Source: Wolfiporia cocos
Lineage: Eukaryota; Basidiomycota; Agaricomycetes; Polyporales; Phaeolaceae
DNA: 64,000 nt
Reading direction: 5' to 3'
Assembly: GCA_029448655.1 (NCBI GenBank)
Contig: JACCLO010000004.1
Location: 4,774,001-4,838,000 of the forward strand
Each line of letters begins with the position of its first letter. Within the stretch, counting starts at the first letter, position 1. Position numbers and translations under genes: made by a program. Of this stretch, positions 1 to 12,390 are shown in pieces. The notes beneath the pieces were generated by a model, which was given only the letters and a program-made list of their open reading frames with translations, had not been told where the DNA came from and did not search any database.

Positions 1-2141
1 GCTGCAGCAAAATTTCATATAGACGATAGTCAAGCGTTTTCTGATACTGGAAATCGTTGTGATCTCTCTTCTTGGGTATACCATATACGAATTTGGACAA
101 CTTGCAAGGGCGGTAATCTTCGCCGAACTGTCACGACACCGAGCAGGTGAGTGTCTGACTGAGCAAGTCAGCCTGATGTGTGAGCATGTACCTGCATCAC
201 GGTCGCAGATCCATCCGGCGTCCCATCCCCTAACCAGCTGGCCACATCGTCTATGTTGGGAACAGTGGCAGACACCACAATGAAGCGCACGGAGGAACCA
301 CGAGTCTTCATTCGTGAGAGGATCACCTCAAGCGTACTCCCACGAGATTCGTTGAGTATATGCACCTTCGGGGAGAATGAAGGAGCTCGGTGATCCCATG
401 GCGCGCAAGAATGGGGTAGGAACACCCACTTCATCTACCATGAAGAGCTGGACCTGTGAGAGAATGTGTCTATGATCACGCCTGCGATTTGTATGGGTGA
501 GGATGTTCACTCCCCGTTCATCAGGAAGCGAGGCACCTACCAATTTCGGGTCAAGCTGTCCCATTTCTCTCCCTATGGGACGGAGATAATATGTGGCTGT
601 TCTGGAACAAGTAACTAATAGGATAAGCCCACCGTAGTGATACTGGAAGCATCATATTCCGAGCGTTCATTTCAGCAAGATACGGCGCACGCGATGGTTA
701 CAACAGATCACGCACATTACTGAGGCATCCCGCGCAGGTCCCCAAGCGCTTTTGCCGAATTGCACGGTGTCCCCCGTTAATTCGCAGCCTATACGATAAC
801 ACGACCAAGTAAAGCCCTTTGCCATGTCATTGTATGACGCATGAACGCGCTTACAATTGATCCCAAGGGGCTGGAACTTTGCGGTCCAATCTCTGCATTT
901 TTCTGAACAAAGCGCCTGTAGCCAGAGTAGCGGTCAGATACACCGGGCGCGGTCCGTGATACGAAGAGCAATATTCGCACCTTCGTCGGCGCCACATAGA
1001 TACATTTAGGCTTGCTGTTCCCACCTGCGTGCGTGAGCATCCTGATGATAGCCAGTTCGAACAGTACAGTCTTCCCGCTTCCAGTCGGGGCTTTGCAACG
1101 GCTCCGCGTGAGATCGATGATCTCACAGGACGAGCACACGCACCACTTATGACCTAGCGAAGCGAAAACGTAATAAGCCTAATTGTAGATCAATCAACTG
1201 AGACGGGCCTTATACCATATTCTCATCGGTGTGCATCACCTAATGAAAGCGACATGATTGGTCAGAGGAATAAGTCCTGGAAGCGTGCGCTCACCGTATC
1301 GTAGCACGCCGACTGTACGGCGTTGAAGACTCCGAACTTGAACATTCCGCGGTACATGTCAGCTGCGACGGGGTTTCGCGAAAAAGGTGAATATATGCGT
1401 CAGGATACTGCATACCCGGACACTAGAAGTTCATGCAGCTCACGAAGTTGTGAGACAGGGCGTAGGCGGACGCCGTGTACGTTGTGAGGATTCGACCCCT
1501 TAGCGGAATTTTGCGCTTCATAGCCGACGTGTTGAGCGGCCGGTGCTAATCGATTGCTGGCTGTCAGCAGATTGGGTACTCTGGGAGGGGCATGTTGCGA
1601 GGTCGCGACTCTGGAAGGAGTCGCCTGGAAAAATGAACGTCTAGATTCTGAGAATATAGATGAGCAAGGACCGCCGATGGTGTATCTTGGTTCTCTATTA
1701 CCCGATTGTGGGGCGTTAGGACGCCGGTCAAAGTTCGGGGTGCAGTTAGTAGACGGGCCAGCAGAAGCATAACTGTGCATTTCATTTGCTAGTTGAGCTT
1801 GATGGTTCCCGTAGTCATAGTCGTATTCCGTTATCTCGCAGGGAACCTGGGAGCCGACATGGCGTGTGAACCTGGGATTGAGACCATAAGCACTGCGAGC
1901 GCCACGACGTTCCGGAGGAGATGGCGACGAGTTTTCTGATGAAACAACGTAATGCTTAGCATATCCCCGCAATCGTCGACGAATCGAGGCGCATATAGTC
2001 ACCATACTGCTCAAGAAGGTCGTCAATATTCTCTTCGTACGCGGTGCCCGGTGCATGAGAGAACGCGGCCGGATAGTCATCAAAGTCACCGCTCTCAATC
2101 CCATGCTCGTGGGCGAGATCGGCGAATTCGTCTTCATACAT
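1..2141 (-). CDS. MER3: Meiotic DNA helicase MER3/HFM1, 5' part (runs off the left edge)
   Basis: Ski2-like superfamily 2 helicase that stabilises recombination intermediates for meiotic crossovers in the nucleus (family knowledge). Seen here: start MYEDEFADL at 2141 and an acidic, then Ser/Pro-rich leader. The conserved block DMYRGMFKFGVFNAVQS follows at about 1,290-1,360, then Walker A APTGSGKTVLFEL at about 1,070, ELTGDTVQFGK, EKWDS, motif II DEVH split by an intron at about 360-430, and motif III VSATVPNIDDVASWL at about 230-290. Many GT-AG introns join in phase, for example 1936-2002 and 1363-1443. A very short exon near 1,230 carries VMHTDENM. The ratchet and C-terminal domains lie outside the window. 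The gene is divergent from CKS1. The helicase assignment is firm; MER3 rather than another Ski2 helicase rests on the DMYRGMF and DEVHILNESRGSTLE signatures. Confidence 0.9.
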
Positions 2142-2373
2142 CTACGCAGGGTACTAGCGGGGAATCTGGACGATCGGGAGGAGCAAGGGTCAAGGCGCGT
2201 CTCACTTTCGAGCGGTCCGTTAGAGCGCGAATCGCGAGGCGCGTCATGGTCATGTGATGCTATTTGTGAGCGTGACGATTGTGACATATCGTGTTTTGGA
2301 GGATGCGCGCCCAGTGTTCGCGGATCAGCCGCCATTCGCAGTAGTTACCTTTACCTTTTACCGGACAACCGCG
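2142..2373. promoter_or_regulatory. Divergent promoter between MER3 and CKS1
   Basis: Only 232 bp separate the MER3 start codon (minus) from the CKS1 start codon (plus), so both promoters must lie here or overlap the genes. I see no certain TATA box or named transcription-factor site. Shared regulation of a meiotic gene and a cell-cycle gene is inference. Confidence 0.5.
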
Positions 2374-2875
2374 ATGGCCACAAAGGAAAGTCAGGCGCAA
2401 GCTGCACAAGCGGAGGCCAACAGGAAGCTGGAGGAATACATCGAGAAGTCGGCTCGTCGTTCTCATGGACGCGAAAGACATTGATTGACTCACACGTTGT
2501 CTGTTTCGTAGGATCCACTACTCTGATCGATACTCGGATGACGAATACGAGTATCGCCATGTCATCCTTCCTAAACCTCTCTTCAAGATGATCCCGAAGA
2601 GCCTCTTCAATCCAGACAAAAGTGGCACGCTCCGCCTGCTTACTGAGGACGAATGGCGAGGGATCGGGATCACGCAGAGTTTGGGATGGGAACACTTCGA
2701 GGTGCACGGTATGTGATGAGCGATCCTATGTGGCCGTTGGTCAGTTGACAGACAGCTACGTCGAATACTGGCAGCACCCGAGCCACACATCCTGTTGTTC
2801 CGCCGTCGTAAGGACTTCGGTGCACCGTCGCAACAACAACAGCAGGTCGGCAGGAAGCTCGCAAGGAGGAAATAA
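2374..2875 (+). CDS. CKS1: Cyclin-dependent kinase regulatory subunit CKS1
   Basis: Small adaptor that binds the cyclin-dependent kinase and docks phosphorylated substrates, needed at G1/S and mitosis (family knowledge). Three exons fit in phase: 2374-2447, 2512-2708 and 2775-2875, giving 123 residues. Visible signatures are [57 protein letters not shown], the core CKS fold with the phosphate-binding Arg/Trp positions and the [10 protein letters not shown] hinge-strand. The first donor (GTCGGC) is weak but is the only one that keeps frame and the K/IHYSD junction. A short alanine/glutamine N-terminal extension and a Gln-rich, basic C-terminal tail ([14 protein letters not shown]) are typical of fungal CKS proteins. 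The length is usual for fungi. Confidence 0.95.
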
Positions 2876-3766
2876 TCGTATCGCACTGTCTGGTTTCTGT
2901 ATTTCCGTTTGTCGTCTAGTCAGATTTCGCTGGACTGCCCTTCCGGCTACTCGTCTCGTCATTATATCAGTAGATAGATTATTTGTCGCTCGCTGTGTCC
3001 CTGTACCCATACTTCTGGTCTGTTGTGCGGCCTCATGTCTTCCATCCTGCATACGTCAATTCATGGTATCAATTGCCTCTGCTTCGTTGGATTGAGTTCC
3101 ACGTTGTGTCGCGACTTCCAAGGGCCCCGGGTTCCTGAATTCAAGTCATCCTATGCATGTTCTAGTCTTACGCGAGGTCGCTTGGCTATCATCTTGACAT
3201 AGGGACTTGTCCAAGGCCTTCGTCGGATGTTCTGTATTCGGATTGGGCCACAGTACGTTCGCGGTTGTGGTCCACGTAAAATGAAGCAAATGTAGGTGTA
3301 AATCACCACACTAGTCAGGCGACCCATTGCCGACGACCCTGTATTTTTGTCCGAGGTGCCTGCGGTTGCAGCTGTGCATGATGAGTTCTTGCCTAGATCC
3401 ACAGAGGTCACACATGGTGTAAGGTCTCAATCATATTCTCGGGTAACTGTGATTTCTGGTAGTCGGTGGTAGTAGGTGACCGAACGTCATGAGTGGTAGG
3501 AGAGTTAGCCAACTATGGCGTGCCGTCAGAAGATTGATAGCGCCCGAGTGCGAAACGAACCTGGCCATGAGTCAACAACTTTGTGGGCAATCGCGTCCGG
3601 GAAAGGAACTTTGCTGCCAACTGTAGCTATCCGCGCTGGCGCTGAAACCCACAAAGACATCGGAATAACATTTGTAATCGACATTGCCTGACCTGCAGGG
3701 TCCTCGTGCAAACCTATCCTCACCATGATGTAAGCTTGCGACCTCGGATTTCTAGGACTACATAAA
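2876..3766. other. Intergenic region with no supported gene
   Basis: The 3' flank of CKS1 and 5' flank of the metalloprotease gene. A minus-strand frame at 3526-3726 (66 codons, beginning MVRIGLHEDPAG) and another at 3151-3411 are open. Neither resembles a family I recognise, and no splice chain joins them convincingly. I see no repeats or RNA gene. Confidence 0.4.
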
Positions 3767-6700
3767 ATGCAGCGATTTCTGGCGAGTCGCCTTTCCCTTT
3801 CCCCTTACTCCTCCTCCCTCGCTCGGGCTTTCCTGAATTCTTTGGGGATCGGCAGACCACCGTCGTTCTTTCCGAGCTCTCGATCAGCGTCCAACATGGT
3901 CACATCCCCGCTTATCCCGGAATGGGAGCGCGTCGGCTCTAGGCACGGCTCGGGTTCTAAGCCGTACTACATGTTCACCATGCCCATCCACAAGTCGCGA
4001 CAAGATGACCGTGACTACCGAATCATTCAGCTCGACAATGGTCTTCAGGCCATGCTCGTTCACGACGCCAAGGCGGACAAGGCTGCCGCCAGCTTGGACG
4101 TCTCAGTCGGCCACCTGTATGACCCGGTAAGTCTCCTCGGGCACACGTTCATTGGCTGGTCTTCGCGGGACGTGATTGCAGGTCGCTAATTATCGCATTG
4201 CTGTCATAGGATGACATGCCAGGTCTGGCACACTTCTGCGAGCATCTCCTGTTCATGGTGAGTGGTGCTGCTGAACGCATGCACGAGACCTTCCCTAATA
4301 CGCGATTGTTATCGTTAGGGCACAGAGCAGTACCCTCGGGAGAACGAGTACTCCGAAGTATGTCGTTGTGAAGTATAAATGACATCAACCTGACCATCAT
4401 CCGTAGTTCCTTGCTAAAAACAACGGCAGCTCCAACGCATTCACCGGTACCTCGAACACAAACTACTACTTCAGCGTCTCGACAGACGCGCTTCCCGGCG
4501 CGTTGTCCCGCTTTGCCGCGTTCTTCCACTGCCCTCTCTTTGCTCCATCATGCACGTCGCGCGAGCTCAGCGCCGTCGACTCGGAGCACAAGAAGAATCA
4601 CCAATCGGACATGTGGCGCATTTTTCAGCTGAACAAACATCTCAGCAAGCCCGGTCACCCATGGAACAAGTTCGGCAGCGGAAACCGTGACAGTCTATCT
4701 AAAGTTGGCCGCGATCTTAAGGCCAAGGGCCTACTGAGCTCCGGTGCACCCAAGTCTGCTAATGGCAGCTTGGCACCGTCTCCTGTCGATTCCCGCGTGC
4801 CTTCCCCTACTCCGTCTTCCACTTCTAACACAAGTGAGATGGATGGCGACGGAGGCTCTGTGGGCCGCGAAACACGTAGAAGACTAGTCGAGTGGTGGAG
4901 CAAGGAATACTGTGCGGGTCGAATGCGCCTCTGTGTAGTTGGCAAAGGTGCACCACAATTCAACGATCGTGATAATTCAGCTTAATCCATCATTCGCGCA
5001 GAATCGCTGGACGACTTGTCAAATATGGTCACGGAACTGTTTTCGCCCATCCAGAACCGCGGACAGGATCCTTTACCGATGATCAATGACCATCCGTTTG
5101 GATCGGACGAGGTTGAGGTAAGTGCCGTGCATTCAGTAACCGTGCCCGCGCACATTTCAAATCGTTATCCAGACTCTGGTCTCGGTGCAGACGATTATGT
5201 CCTTCCACGCTATAGAGATCTCTTTCCCGCTTCCCTGGCAGCCACGCCAATGGCGATACCAGCCCGGCAATTTCCTCTCCCACTTCTTGGGACACGAAGG
5301 GCCCGGCTCCCTTCATTCATATCTCAAGAACAAGGGTTGGATCACCGCAGTGGGCGCCGGCCCCCAGAATCTGGGGCGAGGTTTCGCCATGATCAAGATC
5401 ACGCTCAACCTGACAAAGACCGGATTCGGTATGTCTGTCTTCCATGTGCAGTTCCGCCCCTTTCCCAACGGTTCATACAGAGAAGCACCGTGAGGTCGCG
5501 CTTGCCGTATTCAAGTACCTGTCTATGCTCCGCGCATCCAAATTCCCTTCATGGTACCAGCGGGAAATGAGCATCATCAAGGCGACGCGATTCCGCTTCG
5601 CTGAGAAGCGCCGCCCAGACGACTATGCAGTCTGGGTGTCGGAGCATCTTTCGTGGCCCGTCCCCCGCGAGCTTGTTCTCAGTGCCCCGCAACTGGTGTG
5701 GGAGTGGGACGAACAGGATCCGATCAACGGCGGCGAGCGTGAGATGCGCGAAGTGCTAGATTCGTTGCGAGTCGATCGCGGCCGCGCCGTGCTCATGGCA
5801 AAGGCTGAGGAACACGAGAGGGTGCGGGGGAAGAGCGCGTGGGAGCAAGAACCGTGGTATGGAACACACTATCGAGTGGAGAAATTCGACGCGGACTTTG
5901 TGGAGCAGGTATGTGTTGGCGTGGGTGGGTAGAAGGACCTGCTAACTGTCGAGGCAAACGGACTAGGCCGAGGCACCGAACGACATCTCTGAGTTCTTCT
6001 TGCCCGGACCTAACGAGTTTATTCCGACGAACCTGGATGTCGAGAAGCGTCCTGTGGATCAGGTGAGAATACTGCTTCTGCGACGTCGCTCAATTGACCG
6101 ATGGTATCGCAGCCACTGAAGCGTCCAATGCTCATTCGCGACACCTCGCTTTCCAGCCTATGGTACAAGAAAGATGACATGTTCTGGGTTCCAAAGGCGC
6201 ATGTGTTGATGGACATTCGGAGGTCCGTTCTCGTTGGCTTGGAAGCGTGGAAATCTCACAAATGAGCTCTACAGTGCTGCAGCAAACATGTCTGCCAAAG
6301 CAAGCGTTATGACCCGGTAAGTGTTGCTGGTTGCAGCCTGCGCGGGTAGCTAAGTCGTCCTCGTGGCAGCCTCTTCTCAGATCTCGTTAACGACTCGTTA
6401 ACTGAATTTGCCTACGACGCCGATCTCGCCGGGCTTACGTACCAGTTCTCTGCGCAAACGCTAGGCGTGTCCGTCGTGCTTTCAGGATACAACGACAAGC
6501 TTCATGTTCTGGCACGCGATGTGTTACAAAGAGTCCGGAACTTACAGATCAAGGCGGATAGGCTAGAAGTTATGAAGGACAAGGTCGGTTCACAGGGGTC
6601 ACGCTCCGTTCCGCCGCCTGATTGTTGAGATGACATATAGGCAAAGCGGGACTATGAGAATTTCTACATGGGACAACCGTTCCGTTTGGCTGACTACTTC

Positions 6701-8110
6701 GGCCGCCACCTTGTCACGGAACAGCAATGGATCTTGTCAGAGAAGCTGGCTGCCGTTGGTTGTGAGTACGGGAACGTGATTTAAGTAATGCCTTACTCAA
6801 GCTTTGTCAGCGATCACGGTTAATGACCTGGAAAGTCACGTCACGCGCTTACTCTCACATGTGCATATGCGCATTTTGGTGGTGGGCAATATGTACAAAG
6901 ATGTACGCCCATTCGCACTATCGACATCCGAATGTATCTCATGATTCCTTCAGGACGCTGTACAACTGGCTGAGATGGCCGAGAACATCATTGATGCTTC
7001 GCCCATTAGCCCGTCAGCAGTCGTCGATACAGCCCTGATCCCTGCCAATGGTGCGTTATCTGCCTTCGATTGTCGACCCGGCTAACCTTCTTGTAGGCAC
7101 GGAGAACGCTTGGGTGACCGTCGTTCCTAATGCGAACGAACCTAACTCTTCTATCAACTACTACTGTCACGTTGGCTCCTACACCGAACCTCGTCTCCGG
7201 GTTACATCTGCGCTTCTCACCCAGATTTTGGCGGAGCCGGCGTTCAATGTCCTCCGGACGAGAGAACAGCTCGGCTATATCGTCTCTTGCTCACAGATGG
7301 TCTCTCCGGGAGAATCCCATATCGGTCTGAGGATCGTGATCCAGAGCGAGCGGTATCCTGCCTACCTGGAAGAGCGTATTGATGCCTTCCTAGAGGAGAT
7401 GAAGGATAAGCTGGAAGAGATGACTGAGGTTGAGTTCAAGGAGCAGCAGGCAGGCCTTGAACGCAGGTGGAGGGAAGCGTCCAAGAATCTCGGGGAGGAG
7501 ACAAACAAGTACTGGGCCCATATCGATTCTGGATATCTGGATTTCATGAGACGTAGGTGGTGTTCGATTTTCGTGAACACAGCCATTGATGTACATGTGA
7601 CTAGGTGACCATGATGCTAGTCTCGTCAAGAACATCACAAAGGAGGAGGTCACTGCCTTGTTCATGTCTCGCATCCATCCATCTTCTCCTTCGCGCGCCA
7701 AATTCTCAGTGCATTTGCGCTCGCAGAAACCGCGTCCGAGGAAGGTCAGCCTTCTCGCTATGGAAGCATTCGAGAATCTCCTCATCGAGCGAGGAGTCGT
7801 CGTCGATGGACAAAAATGGAGAGAGGATCTTGTTGGCGATGGCGAACCTTTTGCTCCTCAGTTCAGCAATTATTGGCAGGATATGCTGTCTCAAGATGCA
7901 TCCAACATTTCTCCAGAGACGTTACAGGAACTCTTGGCTGAGGTCCCCAGCATACTAGAGCAGTTCCCGTCACAAGCTGACTACGAGGGGAAGATCAAAG
8001 AGGGAATCCAGATCATAGAGGACCCCAAGACCCTCAAGGCTACACTACGGCGTGCTGACCCACCCAGACCTCTAGTGAAGTGGGACGACGTCCCATTATC
8101 GAGATTTTGA
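3767..8110 (+). CDS. STE23: M16 insulinase-type metalloprotease (STE23/IDE-like)
   Basis: Zinc peptidase of the insulysin family that degrades short peptides; the yeast relative Ste23 matures a-factor (family knowledge). About 15 short introns; roughly 1,150 residues by estimate, against about 1,020 for Ste23. Seen: inverted zinc motif HFCEH (DDMPGLAHFCEHLLFMG at about 4,210-4,260), the third ligand region ELSAVDSEHKKNHQSD at about 4,560-4,610, FHAIEISFPLPWQ near 5,195, and the C-terminal half signature RTREQLGYIV near 7,255. All catalytic positions of the first M16 domain are present. A Ser/Pro-rich stretch of about 40 residues (about 4,740-4,850) is inserted after KAKGLLSS. The N-terminus starting at 3767 is Arg/Ser/Leu-rich and could be a mitochondrial presequence. 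A second start at 3896 (MVTSPLIPEW) would give a cytosolic form. The gene converges with the next one. Confidence 0.93.
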
Positions 8111-8307
8111 AGGAAATGCCGTTTGCCTTGTACATTATTGCTAATGCTAGTTGACGCGCGTAATCCGGCGGTGTACGTCCATAGTTCCAATTGTATACCA
8201 GCATCTTCCCCAGTAAATCCGTCAAACACAATGACACTTACAGCGTCTAAGTGGAATTATACAGATACTGCTGATTCAAAGCAAAACGAATGTTCAATAT
8301 TCAACGT

Positions 8308-11300
8308 TCACTCTGGAGTCATCGGAAACTGCCAAGCCCCATGTACCAAAGACCACATCGCACGGACCCAGCGTCTGAGCTTGTTGGCGGTGGTTTCGAA
8401 ATTGAAGTCCGCAGAACCGAGTCTGGCAGTCCATCGCTTAGCGGGGGGGCTCGATGCCGATGGTATTGGCGCTGATGTAGGTATTGACGAGGGAGAATTT
8501 GATGCAGCTTCTGATAGTGGTGTGGATTGACGTATGCCCGATGGTGGTAGCGATTCAGCTGGCTGAGCAGGTCTCGAAGATGCTGGTGGCATTTCTGATG
8601 GTATTACGGACAACGAGGACGTGTGGGCTGGTTTTCCCTGTCCAACTGTCTCGTCGACGGAAGTCCATCCGTGTGACTTTCCTGTAGCGATGGTCGAAAT
8701 GACAGTAACCGTTCCTAGAGCGTCTGGATTGCTCGGAGTCGGAGTTGAAGGGGACATTGCTGCATGTTGCCTCAGGGCGCGCAACTCAGCATTGGCTTGC
8801 TGGAGGTCGTTGCGCAGAGAAAACACCATGATCACGGGTATCAGAAACAACACCAGCAAGGACAGTTTCCAAATACGACCATGTGCCACAGATGTGGATG
8901 GCTCTTGTGGCTCAACCAGAGGAACAACGGTCAGTGAGAGGCGAGGATAATGAAACTCAGCCAAGGCATAGTTCAGAAGCCGTCGCCCCTGAGGTGTAGA
9001 CTGCTGATGAATAAGGTTTGTCTGCAGCGACGAGACCTCAAATCCTGACCAAAAACTAAGTTTTGCAGGCTTATAGTGCCGTAAGATACAACGGACGTAC
9101 CTTCTTGAATTTGGATATCGACCTGCAGGCGACCAACGGGCAGAGCAAAACTCGGCAGGAGGATGTCCAAGGGCACGATGTTCTGTGCTTTCTCCTTCCC
9201 CTTCCGCTGAACATGAGCTTCTGATTCTGGCTCATGGCCCTTGACTAAATAGATGATCTCGACCTTGCCCCCTCCAATTTCGCCAACATGTACGCTGACC
9301 CAGCATATCCATTCTTTTCCACTGATCTGCTCAAATGAGAGGCCACTCGCATCCTCAGACTGTGGCTTGACAATAGCGCTCGTCTGGAATCGCACAGGTA
9401 CACCTTCCACACTGGCACTGGCGATGTCCACACGAGGTACTCCATTAGATCCACTGCTTCGCTTCATCGCGTCGGTTGCCGATGTGGACGCCTCAGCACC
9501 GGGAAGCGCAAGTCCGAACTCGAGCCATTCTGAGTCGGCATCACTGGGCGCCGGCAGGGACAGCTGCACGGCATATCCGTTTTTGTATGCGGTCCCTTCA
9601 CCCAGAATCGGCGTGATAGTCGCAGTGACCGACGGGATCATGAGTGGCCCGTCTCTCCGTGGCTGAAGCCTCGCAGATGACATAGACATGTCCCTCAGTC
9701 GGGTGGGAGTCGCCATGCTCCTCAAGCCACCAGGTGGCGACCTTGTGCGGTTCGGAGACATCTCCATGCTGTCTTCACTACGCTCACCTCGTTCGCCACC
9801 CAGACGGAGAGACGGTGGCAACGGCACCGCAAGAGGACGCACGAGTATGCGCGCGCAGTCGGTCCCGCACGAAGTCTGGTTGCCCTTGGCAAGGATCGTC
9901 TTCAGCGAAGCCCCGGTCCGTTTGCTCGGAACAGTGTACACATGGACACCGATCTGGGCAGCTTCGTTTCGCACGGTCGTAGAAACCGCCTCCTTGTCCG
10001 AGTGCAGGATAAAGAACCTCGGAACGGCTATCATGTCCTGCTCAACCTCATCATCCGAAGGAGCTCGCGATGGAGTTGGGGATGATCGTCTGGAGTCGGG
10101 AGTCAATGGCGGTTTGCGGGGCGTAACTAACACCGTCCCTGAGATACTGAAGGTAAACACATTCTTGGGAGGCGGTGCCAGTTCGTTCATGTTTAGATGA
10201 ATGGTAACTGGCAACTTCGGCGGGCGGGTGTCCATATCCGCGTCGGATTCGGAATCAGCATCGCTGTACCTATCGACCGCCGATGAAGAGCCCTCTCGTC
10301 GGGAGCGCTCTGAGTCAGGCAACAGAGAAGCCAGAGACGAAGTAGTCATGGTAGGAGTGGAGACGGGTGAATTCTCAAACGAGTAATCACCCATGAGCTG
10401 TGCTGGTAACGATGCACGGAGAAGAGATGGAGAAGGAGTAGGGGGTACTTCGTCGTGAGAGTACTTGCGGGTGGGTATATGAGACTTCTTCGCCACACCT
10501 CGAGCATCAGGCGATGCAGGAAGAATATTAATAGCAGGAGGGTGTCCAGTGAATGGCTGCCGTGAACGAAGAGGTTGTGATGGGCCGCCGATGGCAGAAC
10601 CAGTGAACCCTGCGCCACCAGTAACAGTCCATTTGGGGTCCCTTCCCGGGGCCCAAGAAATATCGTACTCGCCGGCATCGAGAGCTACATCCATACCAAG
10701 CAGAGTAGCAACTCCGGGGAAGCGAACACCTTTGCATGTTGCAGTGTACTCCAGCTTCATCAACACACCATCGGGACCAGCGAACCGTCCCTTGCTCTTG
10801 CTAGTCTCGAGCACGACACAGGTCATTTCTCCCTTCACCTCCTTTATGCCGACTCGACGACGACCATCAGCAGTCTCGGGGGTGTGTCCTGCCTTCGCTG
10901 GGGCGGCCCATCGGACTCGTATACGTTCCGTGCTAGGGAACGTCCCTTGGATACCACATCCCTCTGCAAATCCTGCAGATGGCGACGTGTCGCTGGACTC
11001 GTCGTCTGCAAAGCTGGAGTAATTGCTGGAGCGCGAAAAGCGGGTCGTCTGGCTGCGTGTGACGTGGGGGTCAGAGGTCAGCTCCCATGCACCGCCATCT
11101 TCGTCCGCGGATGATAGCGATGCTATAGAAGAGGCTGCTGATGGTGGGAAGATTCGCAGCCTGATTGTGTTGGAGAGACAGCGGGGCACGGGGATCGAGA
11201 GCTGAATTGGAAATCAAGTTAGATCTGGGGTATTATGCCTGAAAAGTGTATCAACTAACCATGTATGGCGCATGGGGAGGTTTGGATAGGAACGGCACCC

Positions 11301-12390
11301 AAACGTCAATGGCTGCCATGAAATGCGAGAAGGTGGTCCCGCGTCTACCTCGGCTCTCGGGCTCGCGGGGGAACTCCTTAGGACAGACATATGAAACATG
11401 GTAGCCAGTGACAAGGATGTCTCCTGTGTACTTATTGTGAAGGGGTGGCAAATCGGCCAAGGATGTGGGATCGTCAATGGGGACATAAGTTGTCGTCAAG
11501 CGCGCTGCGAGGTTTAATGCACGGGCGGCTTTGTGGAGCATCGGACAGTTCGAAGAGGAGAAGTTGTAGGGCACCGACTGGCCATCTAGAGGATGGACTT
11601 CGGCATTCAAGATCTTCAAATTTTCCTCTGCAAAAGGTCAGATAGCAATATTACCTAGAGTTCGATCTTAGTTACCTGGAAAAAGCGCAATAGTTGCTCC
11701 CGGGGTTATACTATCCATTGGTAGAGATAACTACAGGGGAGACAACCTATGGTCAGCGCTTATCCTCCATCTGCCGGTACCTAAGAATCAGCCTGTCCCA
11801 ACACTAGCTACATTACTGAGAGTGCAATATGCGATATGTTTCCTACAATCGTCGCAACCATCTGTCTGAGGCAATGAACAGGTGGCGGAACAAAGGTACA
11901 AGTATCGCTACTACTCTCAGCAACTGATAAGGTGTGGCCCTGATGTTGAATTCGACGCGTCGAGCGCGCCAGTTGACGTGGAAAACGGCCTTGCGGCTTG
12001 CACAAGATGACCATATATTGATTATATAGTCACTCGCGCTCACTCGCTCTCTGCTCGCAATGCAGCAGGTCTGCCACAGCATATACCTACTGCATCTCGA
12101 GCAGAGAGCTCAGTAAGCACGGGCAGATATAAGTGTGGGTTATCGAAGTCGCACACGCGCCGCACGGTAATACTGCTATCCTCAGCATTGCGATCAGAAG
12201 AATGTTTGCTCACCTTCAAGTATACCTTCAGAGACGCCCCATCCCAACCCTTCTTCGATTTCCCCTCAATTGCGAGACGCGTTACAATATTTATTCTCTG
12301 GTTCGGAAGAGTTGGAGCGTTAGAGTAGCCGGTTGTCGACTGCGGTGGACTGCTAGTGGTAGTGCGCGCATAGCGGGAAGAACCAGCCAT
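8308..12390 (-). CDS. Conserved-looking large protein with one C-terminal membrane span, function unknown
   Basis: Five exons join in phase: 12390-12214, 11730-11676, 11627-11260, 11201-9101 and 9044-8308, giving 1,145 residues. The N-terminal part (RINIVTRLAIEGKSKKGWDG, later FPEENLKILNAEVHPLD and VPYNFSSSNCPML) reads like a folded beta-rich domain. A long Ser/Pro-rich linker and a second beta-rich region (NGYAVQLSLPAP, EWICWVSVHVGEI) follow. Near the end comes a hydrophobic span, LSLLVLFLIPVIMVFSL, followed by a short coiled-coil-like stretch (LRNDLQQANAELRALRQ) and a Ser/Pro-rich tail. There is no obvious signal peptide, so it may be an internal-anchor protein of the ER or another endomembrane (inference). 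I recognise no named family. Intron 1 (11731-12213) is 483 nt, far longer than the rest, and could hide a small exon. Confidence 0.75.

Noticed and set aside
1363..1455. Apparent stop codon and frame break in MER3 after LVSGYAVS
   Set aside because: A GTGAGC donor at 1443 and an acceptor ending at 1363 join QL to P-DMYRGMF in phase and remove the stop, so the gene is not broken here.
3526..3726. Minus-strand 66-codon frame upstream of the metalloprotease
   Set aside because: No family signature, no convincing splice partners, close to a promoter.
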